A DNA stretch of 64,000 nt from Stictocephala bisonia (taxonomy: Eukaryota; Arthropoda; Insecta; Hemiptera; Membracidae), in contig JAQJVL010000325.1 of the NCBI GenBank assembly GCA_035578905.1, forward strand, positions 407,198 through 471,197, in the 5' to 3' direction. The position numbers were made by a program, and so were the translations under genes. Shown one piece after another: positions 37,559-50,105 of the stretch. Numbering within the stretch: position 1 is the first letter of the stretch; each line of letters opens with the position of its first letter. Under the pieces are notes generated by a model that saw only the letters and a program-made list of their open reading frames with translations, was not told where the DNA came from and ran no database searches.

Positions 37559-38794
37559 CTTATAAAATAGTATAAAACACGTCGATGATTAAAATGTCAA
37601 CACAGATGAAAACGTTCGTTATTTTTTTTGTAAAGGAGAGTATACATTTTCTATTATTTTTTTCAGTTGACTTGCAGGTTTATTTTTACTATAATTTTTT
37701 AGGAGCAAGTAAAATTACATCTTAAAACGGACTCCGTTATGTATTTGTAGTAGTACAAATGAAAAGTAGTGTCTATTACGTATGTTGGGTGAAAAAGAGC
37801 CATATTGAATGGTTTGTAAAGATGTTGAGATGAGAAAAACAATATTAATTTAAGCAGAACGTTACGAGATATCCAACACTACTAGTATACGCCAGATTTA
37901 CCTGACACTTTGAAATAATACTGATTTTGTATCATAAAGGTTTTCTATGAATGGATTCTTTTTTAAGCTACAACCTAAAGTATAAACAGCAACAAACTTT
38001 CATTTTTATCATTAGACTTACATTGACAATTGTTCAACTACAATTACAGAAACATAGCAGATAAACAGAAATAAGTGAAAATACGAGTATATACATATTT
38101 ACTTTTAATGGTTAATATAGTACTGTTGATAATATTCCTAGTCACAATCCGATGGCTCAGGTCGCGGAAATACTGTCACATCGAGTGACGGAATTCGCTC
38201 GCAGGGGCAGTTTATTATTTATTTAGTTGACAATCACATTTTTAAGAAATTTTCTATATAAATTGTATTTAGAATCTACGCTACATAAGTAAAACAACAT
38301 AGAAATATTATTACAATATTTTTCCTGTTAAAATATATTATATATGATTGGTATAGGTACTATCAGAGATCAAGTATGAGTTTGGTTTGTGGTACTATGC
38401 ACAAGGGATTCTATTTTAAATAAAAATCAAGGTGTGGTTAAAGTTTTTCAAATGCTTGAATTTATTTTGTTTTCCAGGGATTAAATAAAGATTACTCACT
38501 AATAGTATTTTCAGTGATTAATGTTCTAAGAATCAAAAATAAAAGTATAAAAAAACAGTTATATTATAAAGAAGTAAACAATATTTTATATAAGAAAACA
38601 TATATTTATTTTATTAAGTCTAAAAAGTAGCGATGACCTCTCAAGATACTTTATTAAATTATAATTAAATTAAATACTCATGTAAATATTTTAATTATGA
38701 CATTTGAAATTGCATTATTTTTTTAAGTTTTTTTCTAAGGATGTTACATTGGAGGGTTTTCATAACTTCCTTCAAATCTGTCCACTATGTGGTA
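37558..38794. other. Spacer, nothing recognised
   Basis: AT-rich DNA. A small GC-richer patch with a GTCACATCGAGTGAC palindrome lies at 38.17 kb. Confidence 0.4.
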
Positions 38795-39025
38795 AAATGG
38801 TAGTTGCCTTGAAGTGGTGTTTGTTGCTGTCTACGAAGTAAGGTGTTAGGGGATGCGAGGTTGGGGTAAGTAGAGGTAAAATTCAACCACGGCAACAAAG
38901 CACAACATAGCAACACGCGTACCGTCTTGTTAATGCATGTCGTGTCCCTCGTTGGCCAACCTGGGGTTGAAGTTGTCAATGTCGTTACTGGTCCCTTTGT
39001 TGGCTCAGATATCACCCTACTGGAC
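38795..39025. repeat. Dispersed repeat family R, copy 1
   Basis: Shares GGTTGCCTTGAAGTG, AGGTGTTAGGGGA, GCAACACGCG and the block GTCCCTCGTTGGCCAACCTG with copies at 46.14-46.57 and 54.64-54.86 kb. The last 90 bp are open in both directions; a plus-strand frame reads VSLVGQPGVEVVNVVTGP. Confidence 0.7.
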
Positions 39026-40257
39026 TAATAAAGGGGAGGTGAGAAAATAGTAGTAGTGGTAAAGCTACTGTCAGGTAAAGTATAAACATTTACTATTCAA
39101 ACTATCCTCCTGCTAAATAAATGTTCTAAAACTAGATTAAATTTTGCAAATTTGTTTATCTTGACATTTAAAATTTCAAATGTTTTGTCTCTTTCCTAGG
39201 TATCTCGGTAATATTTTCGAAAAAATACCTTGTTTTACTTTTTTTAAGAAAACTTAGCTAAAGCACAAACGATAGGTAACGAAATAGTTCTTTATATTCT
39301 GATCACCTCAGCAAGTCACAATGATTTCTATTCAGAGTGGAAGTTTGTTTATTTTTGTCACATTAACACATAGCAAAAAGGTCTCAATCTGATTTTTTTA
39401 TTTTTCAAAAAACTTGTATAGTAGACTCGTAGCTAAAACACGTGCTTCGTTACGAGTTTTGTTGAAACCATAATCTTGTGTCAAATATTTTAAATACTAA
39501 CTCCAAGATATTGTAAAGTGTGTTTTGAACTTATTTTCATCTCAGTATATTTTAGACAGACAGATTCAAAACTTTATTGACCACTTACTTGAACATTCAC
39601 TAAATTACAGCAAAATAGTAATTCGTAAATGTTTATTTTTCTTTACATTTATTAGACATTTACATACACGTACGTTTACATCGTTAAAAAGTAACCTCTT
39701 ATAAGTTGCAGCGTCCTACTCTCTCATTTATATGTTGATTCGTAACAAAGGCTCTGATTGGCCGGTCTTGGGATATTGATTATCTACAATATTTTAGCTT
39801 TTAGAGAGAAAAAATGTCTGAATCCTTTCTTAGTACACATCTAGAGCTAAGGAAGACTGTTTGTGCCACGTTTCTTGGTCCAAAACCTTACAGTTTTTGA
39901 TAAACTGTAATCAGTCAGTTAATGGTATTTGGCTTTTATGTTTGTTGACAAGCTACAGTCCTATTTTATGATATTGTAGGAAGTTAGGAGTGTCATCCAA
40001 GCCATAAGTAAGACAATGGTGAGAGGTACACTGCAACTAGGAGTTACAAAGTATGGTGGTGATAGTGTTTTGTAATGGTTAGGTTAATTTCGTTTTGTAG
40101 TTTTGTTTTGCGGAGACTGAACGATGAGTGCACCAAAATAATCTCGAGATTAAGGGTGGTTTTGAGTTGTGGAGACCTAGTATGTAAGGTGAATTACAAA
40201 ATCAAGTTACATTGGTTGTTTAACCCTGAAACGGGCCTTTTTTAATTTACTATTATC
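39026..40257. other. Spacer, nothing recognised
   Basis: AT-rich DNA without a supported gene. Confidence 0.4.
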
Positions 40258-40695
40258 CCTCCAATACCACTGCAAGTGTATGGGAGGGTGGGTGGGCCAA
40301 TACCATTGCAAGAGTATGGGAGGTTGGGTTGGCCAGCCTCTGCAAGTGTATGGGAGGGTGGGTTGGCCAATACCAATGCAAGTGTATGGGAGGGTGTGTT
40401 GGGCAATACCACTGCAGGTGTATGGGAGGGTGTGTGGGCCAGTACCCATTGCACGTGTACGGGAGGGTGGGTGAGCCTGTACCACTGCACGTGTATGGGA
40501 GAGTGGGTGAGCCAGTACCACTGCAAGTGTACGGGAGGGTGGGTGGGCCAGTACCACTTCAAGTGTACGGAAGGGTGGGTGGGCCAATACCACTGCAAAT
40601 GTATGGAAGGATGGGTGGGCTAGTACCCATTGCATGTATACGGGAGGCTGGGTGGGCCAGTACCATTGCACGTGTACGGGATAGTGGGTAAACAT
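40258..40695 (-). repeat. 36-bp minisatellite array 2, inverted
   Basis: About twelve units, with monomer ACCACTGCAAGTGTATGGG and a GGGTGG-rich remainder, spaced 36 bp apart. This is the reverse complement of the family at 31.4 kb, with the CACGTACAG core changed to CACTTGCAG. Confidence 0.93.
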
Positions 40696-42009
40696 TGATT
40701 TTAAAATTTTATTTCAAGTATTGATAATTTTTATCCTAGTTAGAGCAAAAAAGTACCGGAATCATGATTATTTTTCACTGTACATAAATTTACACCGTTA
40801 TTTCTCAAACCCCTGTAAATTAAAGTTTGTATAAATACTCTTTAATTGTTTTAAAGAGTATTTATACTGTTTGTAAACATACAAAAACACATCGAAATAT
40901 AGTTAAACCAACATACATTTTGAAAAAGGAGTATTAAAGTTACCAATTCAAGTTTTATAAAAAGTGTTTATTTTTTAAGGGAATGTAAAACTTTATAAGT
41001 GTGCTTGAAGTGTTCAAACTGTACGCACCCCGTGTGAGGAAATCAGGGCTGCTTGTTTTCCTATGTGCAGAGGGGTTGTTAATGAAGGGCATGGACTATG
41101 AAAATTATAATGAAGATTGCACTGTCTAGTATCAATGAATCTTCATAAATACACTGCAATAAAAACATAAAAAACAGTGTTATAACAGAAATAATTAACT
41201 ATATTCTCAAAATAAAAACATCTTGATTCATTCAATCAAATAACTTTATATGAGTATTGTCAATAAAAACTGCTATAAATAAATATAAGGTATACTACAT
41301 TTTAAGAATACAAAAATGATGAATTTCTATATTTTGACTATAATACATATTTACATGTTCAACTTATAGTTATTTCACTCGCTGCGCTTGTGACACATTG
41401 GCTTTCGGCCTCGGCATGTAGGCTAACTTTTGACTTAAAATATTAGTACTGTAATTAAACTGTATTAAGTAAAATCATATTATTTAAATTCGCACAGTAG
41501 CTCATTCACTGCAATTGATTTTACTGACTAAATTTATAGTATAATAATTATAAACACCCAATGTTATTACTAAGCCTATTTCAAATGTTCATTTTATTTA
41601 ACAACTGACGATAACATACACACAGACAGGCATATATTCACTATTATATAATTAACTTGATATTTTACTGTCTTGCTCTCTATGTTTAACCTAACAAATT
41701 ATTTGGACCATTTAACATTTGTTTATGCAACCAGCTGGTTAATTAAAATTAATATCCATAAGAATAACATTGCAACTTTGACATCGTGTGGAGCGAAACC
41801 CTGTGGGAATTTCAGAAATCTAGCTGCATTATGACTTTGAAATTAAAATTATCTTTTTAATAAAAAAATTATAAAAATCGGTCAAGTAATAAGTTTAGGA
41901 ATAGAGTGAACTAAATAACACGATTGTTTTAATATATAGAATATTAAACTAGAAATAAACACTAAAAAAGGGAAATTTACATTTTAAATTTAAAATTTAA
42001 ATTTAAAGT
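40696..42009. other. Spacer; repeat piece at 41.03-41.14 kb
   Basis: GGGCATGGACTATGAAAATT, then ATAATGAAGATTGCACTG resembles 32.00-32.04 kb. The rest is AT-rich. Confidence 0.45.
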
Positions 42010-42118
42010 ATTCTATGTTAAACTGATGATGATCTTTCGAGACCGAAATCGATTTTAAACATTAAAAACATCAAGAAAAGATTGCTAAGTGTGGTTCTTT
42101 ATATATATATATATATAG
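42010..42118 (+). repeat. Single-arm relative of the 13.8 kb hairpin element
   Basis: AACTGATGATGATCTTTCGA, then GACCGAAATCGATTTT and AAAGATTGCTAAGTGTGGTT matches the right arm at 13.92-14.00 kb and ends in a (TA)n run. Confidence 0.7.
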
Positions 42119-42339
42119 AAATTTACAACTGTAAAAGTAATTAGGCTGGATCATTTATTGGTTCAATATGTTTTTTTGCAATATAAAACAGATTGAAAAC
42201 TGTTTATCAGACCAAAAATAGGCTATCATGAAATAAAAGAATTAGAAACAGGCGTAAAAAAACAATACCCTGCGAAACACGGGGAATATTTATCGTTTGT
42301 TTTCTTTTTTTACATCACTCGCCAGTTTACACTGGCCGG

Positions 42340-42440
42340 AAACCTCTGCGTGAACATTTCTCAACGATTGATGTAACGGCCGTTAACTCAGTTGGGAGTT
42401 CGAACCTTGAATCCGAACTCCTCAGTGATAGGCTTAGTAA
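42340..42440 (-). repeat. tRNA-derived SINE fragment, second copy
   Basis: The minus strand contains a CAAGGTTCGAACTCCCA B box followed by ACTGAGTTAACGGCCGTTAC. This order and wording match the 13.43-13.54 kb SINE. Confidence 0.55.
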
Positions 42441-42777
42441 AGGTTAAGCACTCATAAAAAAACTTGTGGAAAAGGATATTTTTTGTTTATAAAATACTTT
42501 AAATAAATGATCATTTAGAGTTGTTAATTTAATGTAAAACACTGTAAAATAGGGAACATTATAGGTCTATTCCTAATACGAAGATCAGTAGGTACAAAAT
42601 AGATACATTTGTAGGTCATTTATTAGTATGATTATCGTACAAAAGATGCAATAATTGACATATCCAAAGCTATGACTGACGATTACTTCAAAACATTAAC
42701 AACAGATGTAGAATTATAATAGAATAGGAGTAGAGAATATAAGTTGCGTAAGGCAATTTCATTAGGCTTCCTTTAGA

Positions 42778-42865
42778 TTGGACGTGTTAGGACGTGACTG
42801 CCCACGGCATGGTAGCGGGGTGGACGAATTTGAGGGGATGAAGGGGTAGTTTGGTTGAGGAAACA
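42778..42865. repeat. Dispersed repeat piece, copy 2
   Basis: GATTGGACGTGTTAGGACGT, then GACTGCC and GAATTTGAGGGGATG, as at 36.66 kb. Confidence 0.6.
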
Positions 42866-43010
42866 TTAACTGGTGTCTTAATTACACCACAAATAAATCT
42901 GGCGTAGCTATAGAAAATAAAGTATATTTATTTTTTCTTTTTATACATAAATCTTCTTAATTTAAAAATGATATATCCAAACAAAAGGTAGAACTAGGTT
43001 CCCTATATAT

Positions 43011-44009
43011 ACCATGGAAGATAGATAAAAACCTCTAATTTTTTTCGCCCAGGTCGTATCGAGATGGGGTTTTTTGCAACGTACTCGGAATAGCCTCACG
43101 AGAAAAGTCTACACATAGTGGTTTGTCCGTTTTTCGAAAAATGCATCTAGAAATGAATAATTTTTTAGGAAAATTTATAAATTCAGTAAAAAGGTAAAAA
43201 TCGCTTTAAAACCGTTACTCGGGGGTTTTTGAGGATGCTAATCTTATTTCTGGCCTTATAACTTATCAGGGGGTGGCTCTACGGGGGGTGCTAGTGGGGT
43301 GTTGGAGGCATCTTTTTCAAGGGCTTGAACATTTCGCTGAAAATTGTTGCCTGGTGGGTTTTTGAGGATGCTAAACTCATTTAACCCTGTTGTAATTTAT
43401 ATAGGTATACAAAATATACATAAAATGAACCGACCGAGTGGCTGAGAATTTTTCTCATATTCACGTTGTCCAGTCCACCCCTACGTACAATAGTACCGAT
43501 TTTCTGCAACATTTTCACTCCCTAGAAAAATATGCCCCCAACTCTCCACCAGCACCTACTGTAGTCACTCCTGAGCCCCTGTTAAATTTCGAGTCCAGGA
43601 TGGAGGATGGCTTTAGCATCCTCAAAAACCCCCCGAGTATCAATTTTCAGTGACATTTTCACCCCTTAGGAAAAAATGATCCCAACCTCTCACTAATACC
43701 CCTCGTAGAACCACTCCTGAGCCCCCGATAAATTTCGAGGCCAGAAATGACTTAGCATCATCGAAAAACCCTGAGTAACGGTTTTCAAGTGATGATTACG
43801 TTTTTAAGGATTTTCCAAGAGTACACAAAAATTATGCATTTCTAGATGCATTTTATGCACTTCAGATGCATTTTTCTAAAACTGACAAACCACTATGTGT
43901 AGACTTTTCTCCTGAGGCTATCCAAGGTACGTTGCAAAAATCCGCATATCGATACGACCTGGGCGAAAAAATTTATAGGTGAAGGCAATTTTTATCTATT
44001 CTCCCTGGT
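43011..44009. mobile_element. 1-kb foldback element with long inverted ends
   Basis: ACCATGGAAGATAGATAAAA at the left and the complement of ACCAGGGAGAATAGATAAAA at the right begin inverted repeats that extend more than 130 bp (TTTTTTCGCCCAGGTCGTAT, GTCTACACATAGTGGTTTGT). Further inward, GGGTTTTTGAGGATGCTAA and its complement recur several times, so most of the element can fold back on itself. A plus-strand open frame at 43438-43653 is mostly inside the central region and the right arm. No transposase is visible and no clear target duplication was found. Confidence 0.75.
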
Positions 44010-44887
44010 CTAATACTAGCTTATTTTGTAAATACCAGCACATAAAAGTCTCTATTGTTTTTTGAGTCCAAACGAGCATATCTTAACAACATCGGCCCGC
44101 AAAAACTGTAAAAGTGTGGGCCGTGAAAATTGGAAAAAATATTTTCTTTTCTTCTTAAAGAAAAGAAAATATTCTGCGTTTTAAGAAAGAATTTTAGAAT
44201 ACTTTCATTATTACAATAATACATATATTAGAGCAAAAGGGTATTAAGAAAACCTTACACTAAAAATAATTGACTAGATAATTCTTCAAGTTTTCTAAAA
44301 CAAAAGTATGGATCGAATAACATTAGATACCGTTGTTACATATATGCCAAACAAGGATTATGTTGTGTATACAATATATGTACATATATGTATACGTGTT
44401 CTGCCTGTGTGATGTTTATGCTTTAAAAGTAACCCTCAGAAAGAAGACACTTAGCACCGACACTAACATTGTGCAACTACTTGGAAGATCATTTTGATGA
44501 GTAGTGCACAAGACTTGGTATTACAGCTGTTGTGGTAAACTCCATTGATAAATATCGTGTCCTGCAAAACAATGCTGGGTCGGGTTAGGTTAGTTATGTA
44601 CATATATAGTTATATGTGGTAGTTAAAGGGCATTCTATATACTTTAGATACGTTTTTCAAGGAAGATAGCTGATAATTCACATTTTAATATGAATTCAAT
44701 GACAATTACATAATTCCAAATTCAAAAGTATAAAAAAAGGTATCTGCTTTGAATCGTAAATTTAGCGCCAAGTCATACATGGCAAGGGCCACCAATATTA
44801 TTCTTTACACTACAAGGGTTGAAATATCCTTTTAATATTAAATGAAATTTGTTATTTGGCCTAAAATTATAAATTATTAAAATTTTA
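44010..44887. other. Spacer, nothing recognised
   Basis: AT-rich DNA. A short inverted repeat, AATATTTTCTTTTCTTCTTA against TAAAGAAAAGAAAATATT, lies at 44.14-44.17 kb. Confidence 0.4.
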
Positions 44888-45222
44888 GGATCTTTGCCGT
44901 TAATTTACTACCACTACTTATTTTTTCCGTTAATTCACTACCACTTAATAAATATTCTATTGCTCTATAAGATCTGTACCCCAATCATTTTTATATCCAT
45001 TGTGGTATTTCTTATCCCCTCGGAATCCGATATTACTGGCCTTATCTTATCGCTTTCCAAGAACTTACACACGGAGACTGCATTTAGTGGTAAGTCAATC
45101 ATTGGATTTACCAGTTTGTGATCAACTTCAGTAGACACCTAACCTAACGTAACTGCGATAAAGAAATAGTGGCAGTGAAGTAACGGAAAAAGTATTGGTA
45201 GTGAATTAACGCGATAGGTCCA
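44888..45222 (-). mobile_element. MITE copy B, inverted
   Basis: The interior is the reverse complement of copies A and C (CCGATATTACTGGCCTTATC, CTTATCGCTTTCCAAGAAC). The left end carries a doubled terminal repeat (GCCGTTAATTTACTACC, then TTCCGTTAATTCACTACC). Near the right end is ACACCTAACCTAACGTAAC, the seed motif that is expanded in copy D. Confidence 0.75.
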
Positions 45223-46139
45223 GATTTTATAAGTATAATATTAGCAATTAAAATATCTTTTAACGATGTGTAGTAAACAGCACACTCAAGTCATTTAAGT
45301 AAAAAGTAATCTACTTTTAAAAACATAAAAATAATATGTTATGAAAATAAATTAAATGTACTAAAATATATTTGATTACAATTTTATGTAAGTTTATAAT
45401 TTTCAGTTGCCACTTATAAAATAAATTGTGTGTACTATTGTTCCAACCACCTATGTATGTGTGTGTATAAACAATGAAACTAATACTCTTAAAAAAAAGC
45501 TTCGTAGAAAAAGATTTGTGTCTGCTCAAGCTTTGTTGTTCTGATATATTGTTTAGAAATACATTAATATTTGATATATACAGTACATTAGTTGAACTAA
45601 TTTAAGATTGTATTAATCATTTAATATTTCATATAAACAAAACAAACTTTACTTTATAGCGAAAACATAATCGGATTGTTATACTAGTTACAAAATTTAA
45701 ACTATCTCTAATTTGGAGAGCAATGTATAAGTCTTTTGTGGTATTAAAAGCTGTAAAACGGATACTTTTAATATGCATTTAAAATCTACGTTTCTACATG
45801 CCCCTAGAATTAAAACAAAATGGTTATGAGACATAATAAAGGCATTTATAATTAATAATATCGAAAATATGATGAATAGAATTGTAATGTTGTAAAAAAA
45901 GTTTAGATTGTATGCTAAGTTATAAAATTGTTGTTTAAAAAATAATGAACATTAATAATATTCGAATAAGAAAAATTAATAAAAAAAATTAAATAAAAAT
46001 ATAACAAAACGTTACACCTACATTGATTTGGCTAGATAAATATTTTTTTTTCTTCAAATATAACGTAATTCAATTTAAGTAGTTTTGGTAAGAAAGTTAC
46101 GTTGAGGAGTCTGAACAAACTTTACTCTAACTTTGCGTG
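45223..46139. other. Spacer, nothing recognised
   Basis: Very AT-rich with no supported feature. Confidence 0.45.
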
Positions 46140-46570
46140 GTGAAAATTGGGGGTTGCCTTGAAGTGCTGATTGCATTCCTTCCACGAACTGAGGTGTTAG
46201 GGAAGGGGGAAGTATGAAAATACACGCAGAATTCAGTCACGACGGACGGTCGCAAGCACAGAGTAGCAACACGCGCACTGACTTGTCAATGGGAGTCGTG
46301 TTCCTTAGTAGTTGGCCAACCTGGGGTTGAAGTTGTCAATGTCGTCCCTTTGTTGGCTCAGATATCACCCTACTTGAATAGGATATTACAGCAATAGTTT
46401 TATATGGTGTTATTAAGACTCGCACTGACTTGTCAATGGATGTCGTGTCCCTCGTTGGCCAACCTGGGGTTGAAGTTGTTAATGTCGTTACTGGTCCCCT
46501 TGTTGGCTCAGATATCATCCTACTTGTATAGGATGTTACAGTAATAGTTTTATATGGGATTATTAAGTCT
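46140..46570. repeat. Dispersed repeat family R, copy 2, internally duplicated
   Basis: A first unit at 46140-46380 is followed by a second partial unit at 46420-46570 repeating CACTGACTTGTCAATGG, TTGGCCAACCTGGGGTTGAA and TTGTTGGCTCAGATATCA. Both parts are followed by TAGGATRTTACAGYAATAGT, so the tandem duplication includes about 60 bp of flank. Confidence 0.75.
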
Positions 46571-46589
46571 CGCACTAGCTTTGTAATTT

Positions 46590-47240
46590 CTGAACGATTA
46601 CAAATAAAGCAATAATACTTATACATCGTTACTGCACATATAAACGCATATACTTCTTGAAGTAACTACAATTTTTCTATCATATTAGGAGGAAGGCCCA
46701 CAGAAAGTCTTAGAGAGATCATTGGTCGAGTAGTACATAAACTAAAGGTCTTTAGAAGTAGAACATAAACCTACATGTAAACCTGAAAAGGTTCACTTTT
46801 TAAAAAAATTACGTTGGTTTAAAGCTTTAAAAAATTGCAATGTAGGTCCTGTTCTAGACAGTTTATTTATTTATTTTTTTTTTTTGAGAGGCAGATTCAC
46901 CTACTTAACCTTAAATAAAGTTTAATATTATTTTCTTGGATCAAGTTGGGAAACTTAACCTTTGTAAAAGCCTACTTGACAAGAAATAATTTTTAGGGTA
47001 ATTAGTGATTCTTCACATCCAATGAAGGATGGTCCACAAGGAGTTCGAGAAAAATATTACACGTAAGCATAGGTCAAGTACATAATTTTAAAGAAGTTGT
47101 CCGGTACAAGTGTATACCGGAAACATTACTTACAAAGGTTGCAGTACAAAAGTAGATTTAAAAGTGCAGTAATGATGTACAAATTTTTTTGCTTTATCTG
47201 TAATCGTGCAGAAATTGTGAAGCCGGTGAGGTACTTTATA
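46590..47240. repeat. Inverted pair around AT-rich spacer
   Basis: The complement of 46590-46630 (ATGTATAAGTATTATTGCTT, then TATTTGTAATCGTTCAGAAA) recurs in direct sense at 47.17-47.22 kb. Both encode a similar peptide start (MYK..CFICNR.EI.K.V). Direct repeats at 46.69 and 47.03 kb lie between them. Probably pieces of one rearranged repeat. Confidence 0.4.
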
Positions 47241-47392
47241 AACCGTGTATATTAATGGTGATTGCTGGACAGTTAGTAACTTAAAATCGTAAGTGTAATT
47301 GTGATAAATTGTGCAAAGTGATCGGACAGTCCTGTACCGACTACGTCCACCTGCAACATGTCTGGGTTAACATTGGATAACACATGATCAAT

Positions 47393-47670
47393 TGACCCAC
47401 CCGCCTATCCATACACGCACAGTGGTATTGACCCACCTACCTACCCATACACGTACGGAGGTATTGATCCACCCGCCCACCCATACACGTACGGTGGTAT
47501 TGACCCACCCGCCTATCCATACACGCACAGTGGTATTTACCCACCCGCCCACACACACGTACGGAGGTATTGACCCACCCATCCACCCATGCTCGTTTGG
47601 TGGTATTGACCCACCCATACACGTACGGAGGTATTGACCCACCCGCCCACCCATACACGTACGGAGTTAT
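47393..47670 (+). repeat. 36-bp minisatellite array 3
   Basis: About eight units with core CATACACGTACGGAGGTATT or CATACACGCACAGTGGTATT spaced 36 bp, with shortened units near 47.55 and 47.61 kb. Confidence 0.93.
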
Positions 47671-47724
47671 TGATAATATTTGTTCAAGAAACTAGTTAGG
47701 TGACTTAGTACATAAAATTACTTA

Positions 47725-48500
47725 TTGATCTCCCAAGGATATGTTGTATGTTACAAGATCTTGGTGGCCAACGGACTTCACTGTTGCAGAAGATGCGGGC
47801 AAGAAATTTCTCTTGCAGAAGAACCATTTAGTGCGAGCTGTGTAGCATGTGGCACCATCTTATTGAAAGTCGAAGTAACCGCTCTCATAATCTTCCGATA
47901 TTGGCCACAAAAGTAGTTAGCTAAAAAAAAAAAAAAACAAAAAAATAAATAAATAAATAGTCCATTGATTCTTCCAGCTAAGAATGCATACCCCTAAGTC
48001 ACTTTTTGAGGATGTATTAGTTTTTTGATAATTGGCCTTGGATTTTCAATTGGTTAATTTCCGATTTCATTCAAAATAGGTTTCGTCACTGAAGAGGATA
48101 TTAGAGAAAAATTCAATATCCACTTGTTTTTCTTCGTGTATCCAATCGGTAAATGTACGAAGATTTAAGTGATCTGTTGGCTTAAGTTGTTGCTTTAATT
48201 AGTTTTTAGGCGTACATTAAATATTTTATCAATAACATGTGCAAAGTGGTCGTGGACAAGTGCAATAATATTTATTGCTGTGCTCTTTGCCGAATAGAGG
48301 AGTTTGGACTTTCGACCACACCCTCCTTACAGCATTAATGTATCCGGCTAAACATGCTGCATGAGTAAGTACTTGCCTCTTTACAAACGCCACAGACCCG
48401 GTTTCTTTGAACGTCTTAACAATCATTCCAATAGCTCTTTCGGGTGGTCCATTATCGTGGTCCGAGAATATAACAAATAGTCCGAAAAGCACTTTTGATT
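47725..48500 (-). pseudogene. Tc1/mariner-type transposase relic
   Basis: Reading the minus strand from 48.49 kb gives an N-terminal helix-turn-helix piece (NGPPERAIGMIVKTFKETGS). Further on comes FFSNILFSDETYF, the region around the second catalytic Asp of DDE transposases. Near 47.85 kb comes DFQ(stop)DGATCYTAR, matching the family motif FQQDGATCHTA, and after a frameshift EVRWPPRSCN, matching NWPPRSCDLTPLDYFLWG-type sequence. The expected order is preserved across about 770 bp, with multiple stops and frameshifts. A plus-strand frame at 47725-47916 with four cysteines is only the antisense of this relic. Confidence 0.75.
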
Positions 48501-48959
48501 CGACGCCCGTTTTCGTAATAAGCTTAATAATTATGCTTTATAATTATTTACTTTTTTATTAAATAAGTAAATTATTTACTTTAACACGTTGGTCAATATT
48601 CAGTTTGTCGATAATTTGACTTAAAAAAAGAAAAATAATAAGAAATAAGAGTGATAATAAGTAACATCTGACCAAATAATTGAAACACCCTATGGTTTTG
48701 TAACTGCATGTAGTAGCTACTTGCAAAATGGCACAACTTTTGCAAGTATGAATACCTTTCATCGTCGTACAAATAAAACAACACATAATAAACTTTGAAT
48801 GCTCTCTATCATTATTATAAAATGATTCTTTAAATAAAAGAAGTGTACTGATTGCTTTTTACTTTAACTATATTTTTTATTCTTATTTTTGATTTCAAAA
48901 TAAAAATTGGAATACAATACATAACAACAGTATAAGTTACTTTTTCAACTGTTTAAGGT
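48501..48959. other. Spacer, nothing recognised
   Basis: AT-rich; overlapping minus-strand frames at 48.56-48.79 kb are not supported. Confidence 0.4.
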
Positions 48960-49335
48960 CACCCAACATTGACTTTTACTTGAAACCTTTTGTAGTTCAA
49001 AGTAAATAGTACATTTTCTTTAGTTTGAGAGTTTCTACCATAAGAAAAGTTGGGTTGAAATTCACACCTCCGGAATAGACGTGTATAGGGGAGATTATTG
49101 GAGACCCCTGTCGATAAATTTACAAGCCACCCCATTCTTTTCGCTGTGTAATCACAGCTTGGAAGCAAGTTGTAAATTTTGGAAACAACACAGGTAGGCT
49201 TGTAAACGCCGTTGCATAAAAGTTGGTGGTTCCATCTTTACACTTCAGGACTGAGCGTGTATATAGGGGAGGTCCCTTCTACCCAATTTATAGATGCCGT
49301 GTGATAAAATTACAGCTTACATGCAAGTTGTTATT
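48960..49335 (+). repeat. Satellite-like unit, block 1 (about two 176-bp copies)
   Basis: TTCACACCTCCGGAATAGAC and TTACACTTCAGGACTGAGCG start two units 176 bp apart, each running through a GTGTATAGGGGAG-like stretch, a GTGTAAT or GTGATAAAATTACAGCTT stretch and CAAGTTGT. Better-preserved 162-bp units are at 60.36-60.79 kb. Confidence 0.7.
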
Positions 49336-49414
49336 TCCACGTTCATATATATATATATATATATACCAATGAATTATCTGAACTTTTAGTTTTTTAAGTT
49401 CTAAGCTTGTGGAA

Positions 49415-49684
49415 ATCAGTTAATGAAAGAGGAATTAGTCATGTGGCCATCAAATAAGACAAGATGGAATCTTGAACGCTATATTTATGGGTTACATTAA
49501 TGCAAAGAGACCTTGAGGAAGATTGCATCTGAGGTACATGGACCAAATCATAAGATATGTGGGTTGTGAGATCTATGGAGAAATGAAGACGAAAGCGGGA
49601 AGACGTGAGGAGTGGAGATTTGCTGCTAATTTGAGTGCTACCAACCAATCTTTGAATTTATAACTATAGAAGAAGAAGAAGTTC
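49415..49684 (+). pseudogene. LINE reverse transcriptase C-terminus with (GAA)n tail
   Basis: The plus strand (with frameshift) reads GRLHLRYMDQIIRYVG, EIYGEMKTKAGRREEWRFAA and NLSATNQSL. This fits the GRP..RW.D.I ... DR..WR signature at the end of many RTE/I-type ORFs. It ends in AGAAGAAGAAGAAG at 49669-49682 as a 3' tail. The shadow frame on the minus strand is not a gene. Confidence 0.6.
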
Positions 49685-49839
49685 TAATGAAGTGTTGCCT
49701 AAAAGTGAAAAAAGTATATTTGAGCTTACAAGTACATTAATAATTGTGAAATGGTTCTTTGTAGGAAATTTCACTTTAGCTCAAAGAACACATAAGACAA
49801 ATTAATTGGTTTTATGTTTTAATATTAATGACACGTAGA

Positions 49840-49915
49840 CACAGTAATCTTTATATATTTAATAACAAAATCGATTTCGTAAGATCATCATCAGTTGTGG
49901 TTTACATTAAACCAA
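49840..49915 (-). repeat. Single-arm relative of the 13.8 kb hairpin element
   Basis: The minus strand reads CCACAACTGATGATGATCTT, then ACGAAATCGATTTTG; the second half of the small hairpin is lost. Confidence 0.55.
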
Positions 49916-49974
49916 GTTAAAACTAACATTATGAAAATATTTGTGAATTAAATATAATATTAACCTATCCGTTG

Positions 49975-50105
49975 GTTTGTAACTTCTCCCCTTTCAACAC
50001 TGGTCCCAATCATCAATGACATCCAGGAAGTCCGGTCTGGCGGTCAGTTATAGAGCAGTTAATTAGTGACCGCCTTAATACATTCCACCAATGTTTGTGC
50101 CATGG
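49975..50105. repeat. Paralogous block, copy 1
   Basis: AATGACATCCAGGAAGTCCG, then GTCTGGCGGTCA, AGTGACCGCCTTAATAC and ACCAATGTTTGTG match 61.15-61.26 kb. In both places it follows the 162/176-bp satellite-like units. Confidence 0.7.

Noticed and set aside
43438..43653. 71-codon plus-strand frame as a gene
   Set aside because: It lies within the foldback element, and much of it is inverted-repeat sequence.
47725..47916. Plus-strand frame with four cysteines resembling a zinc finger
   Set aside because: It is the antisense of the Tc1/mariner transposase relic, whose motifs on the minus strand fit better.
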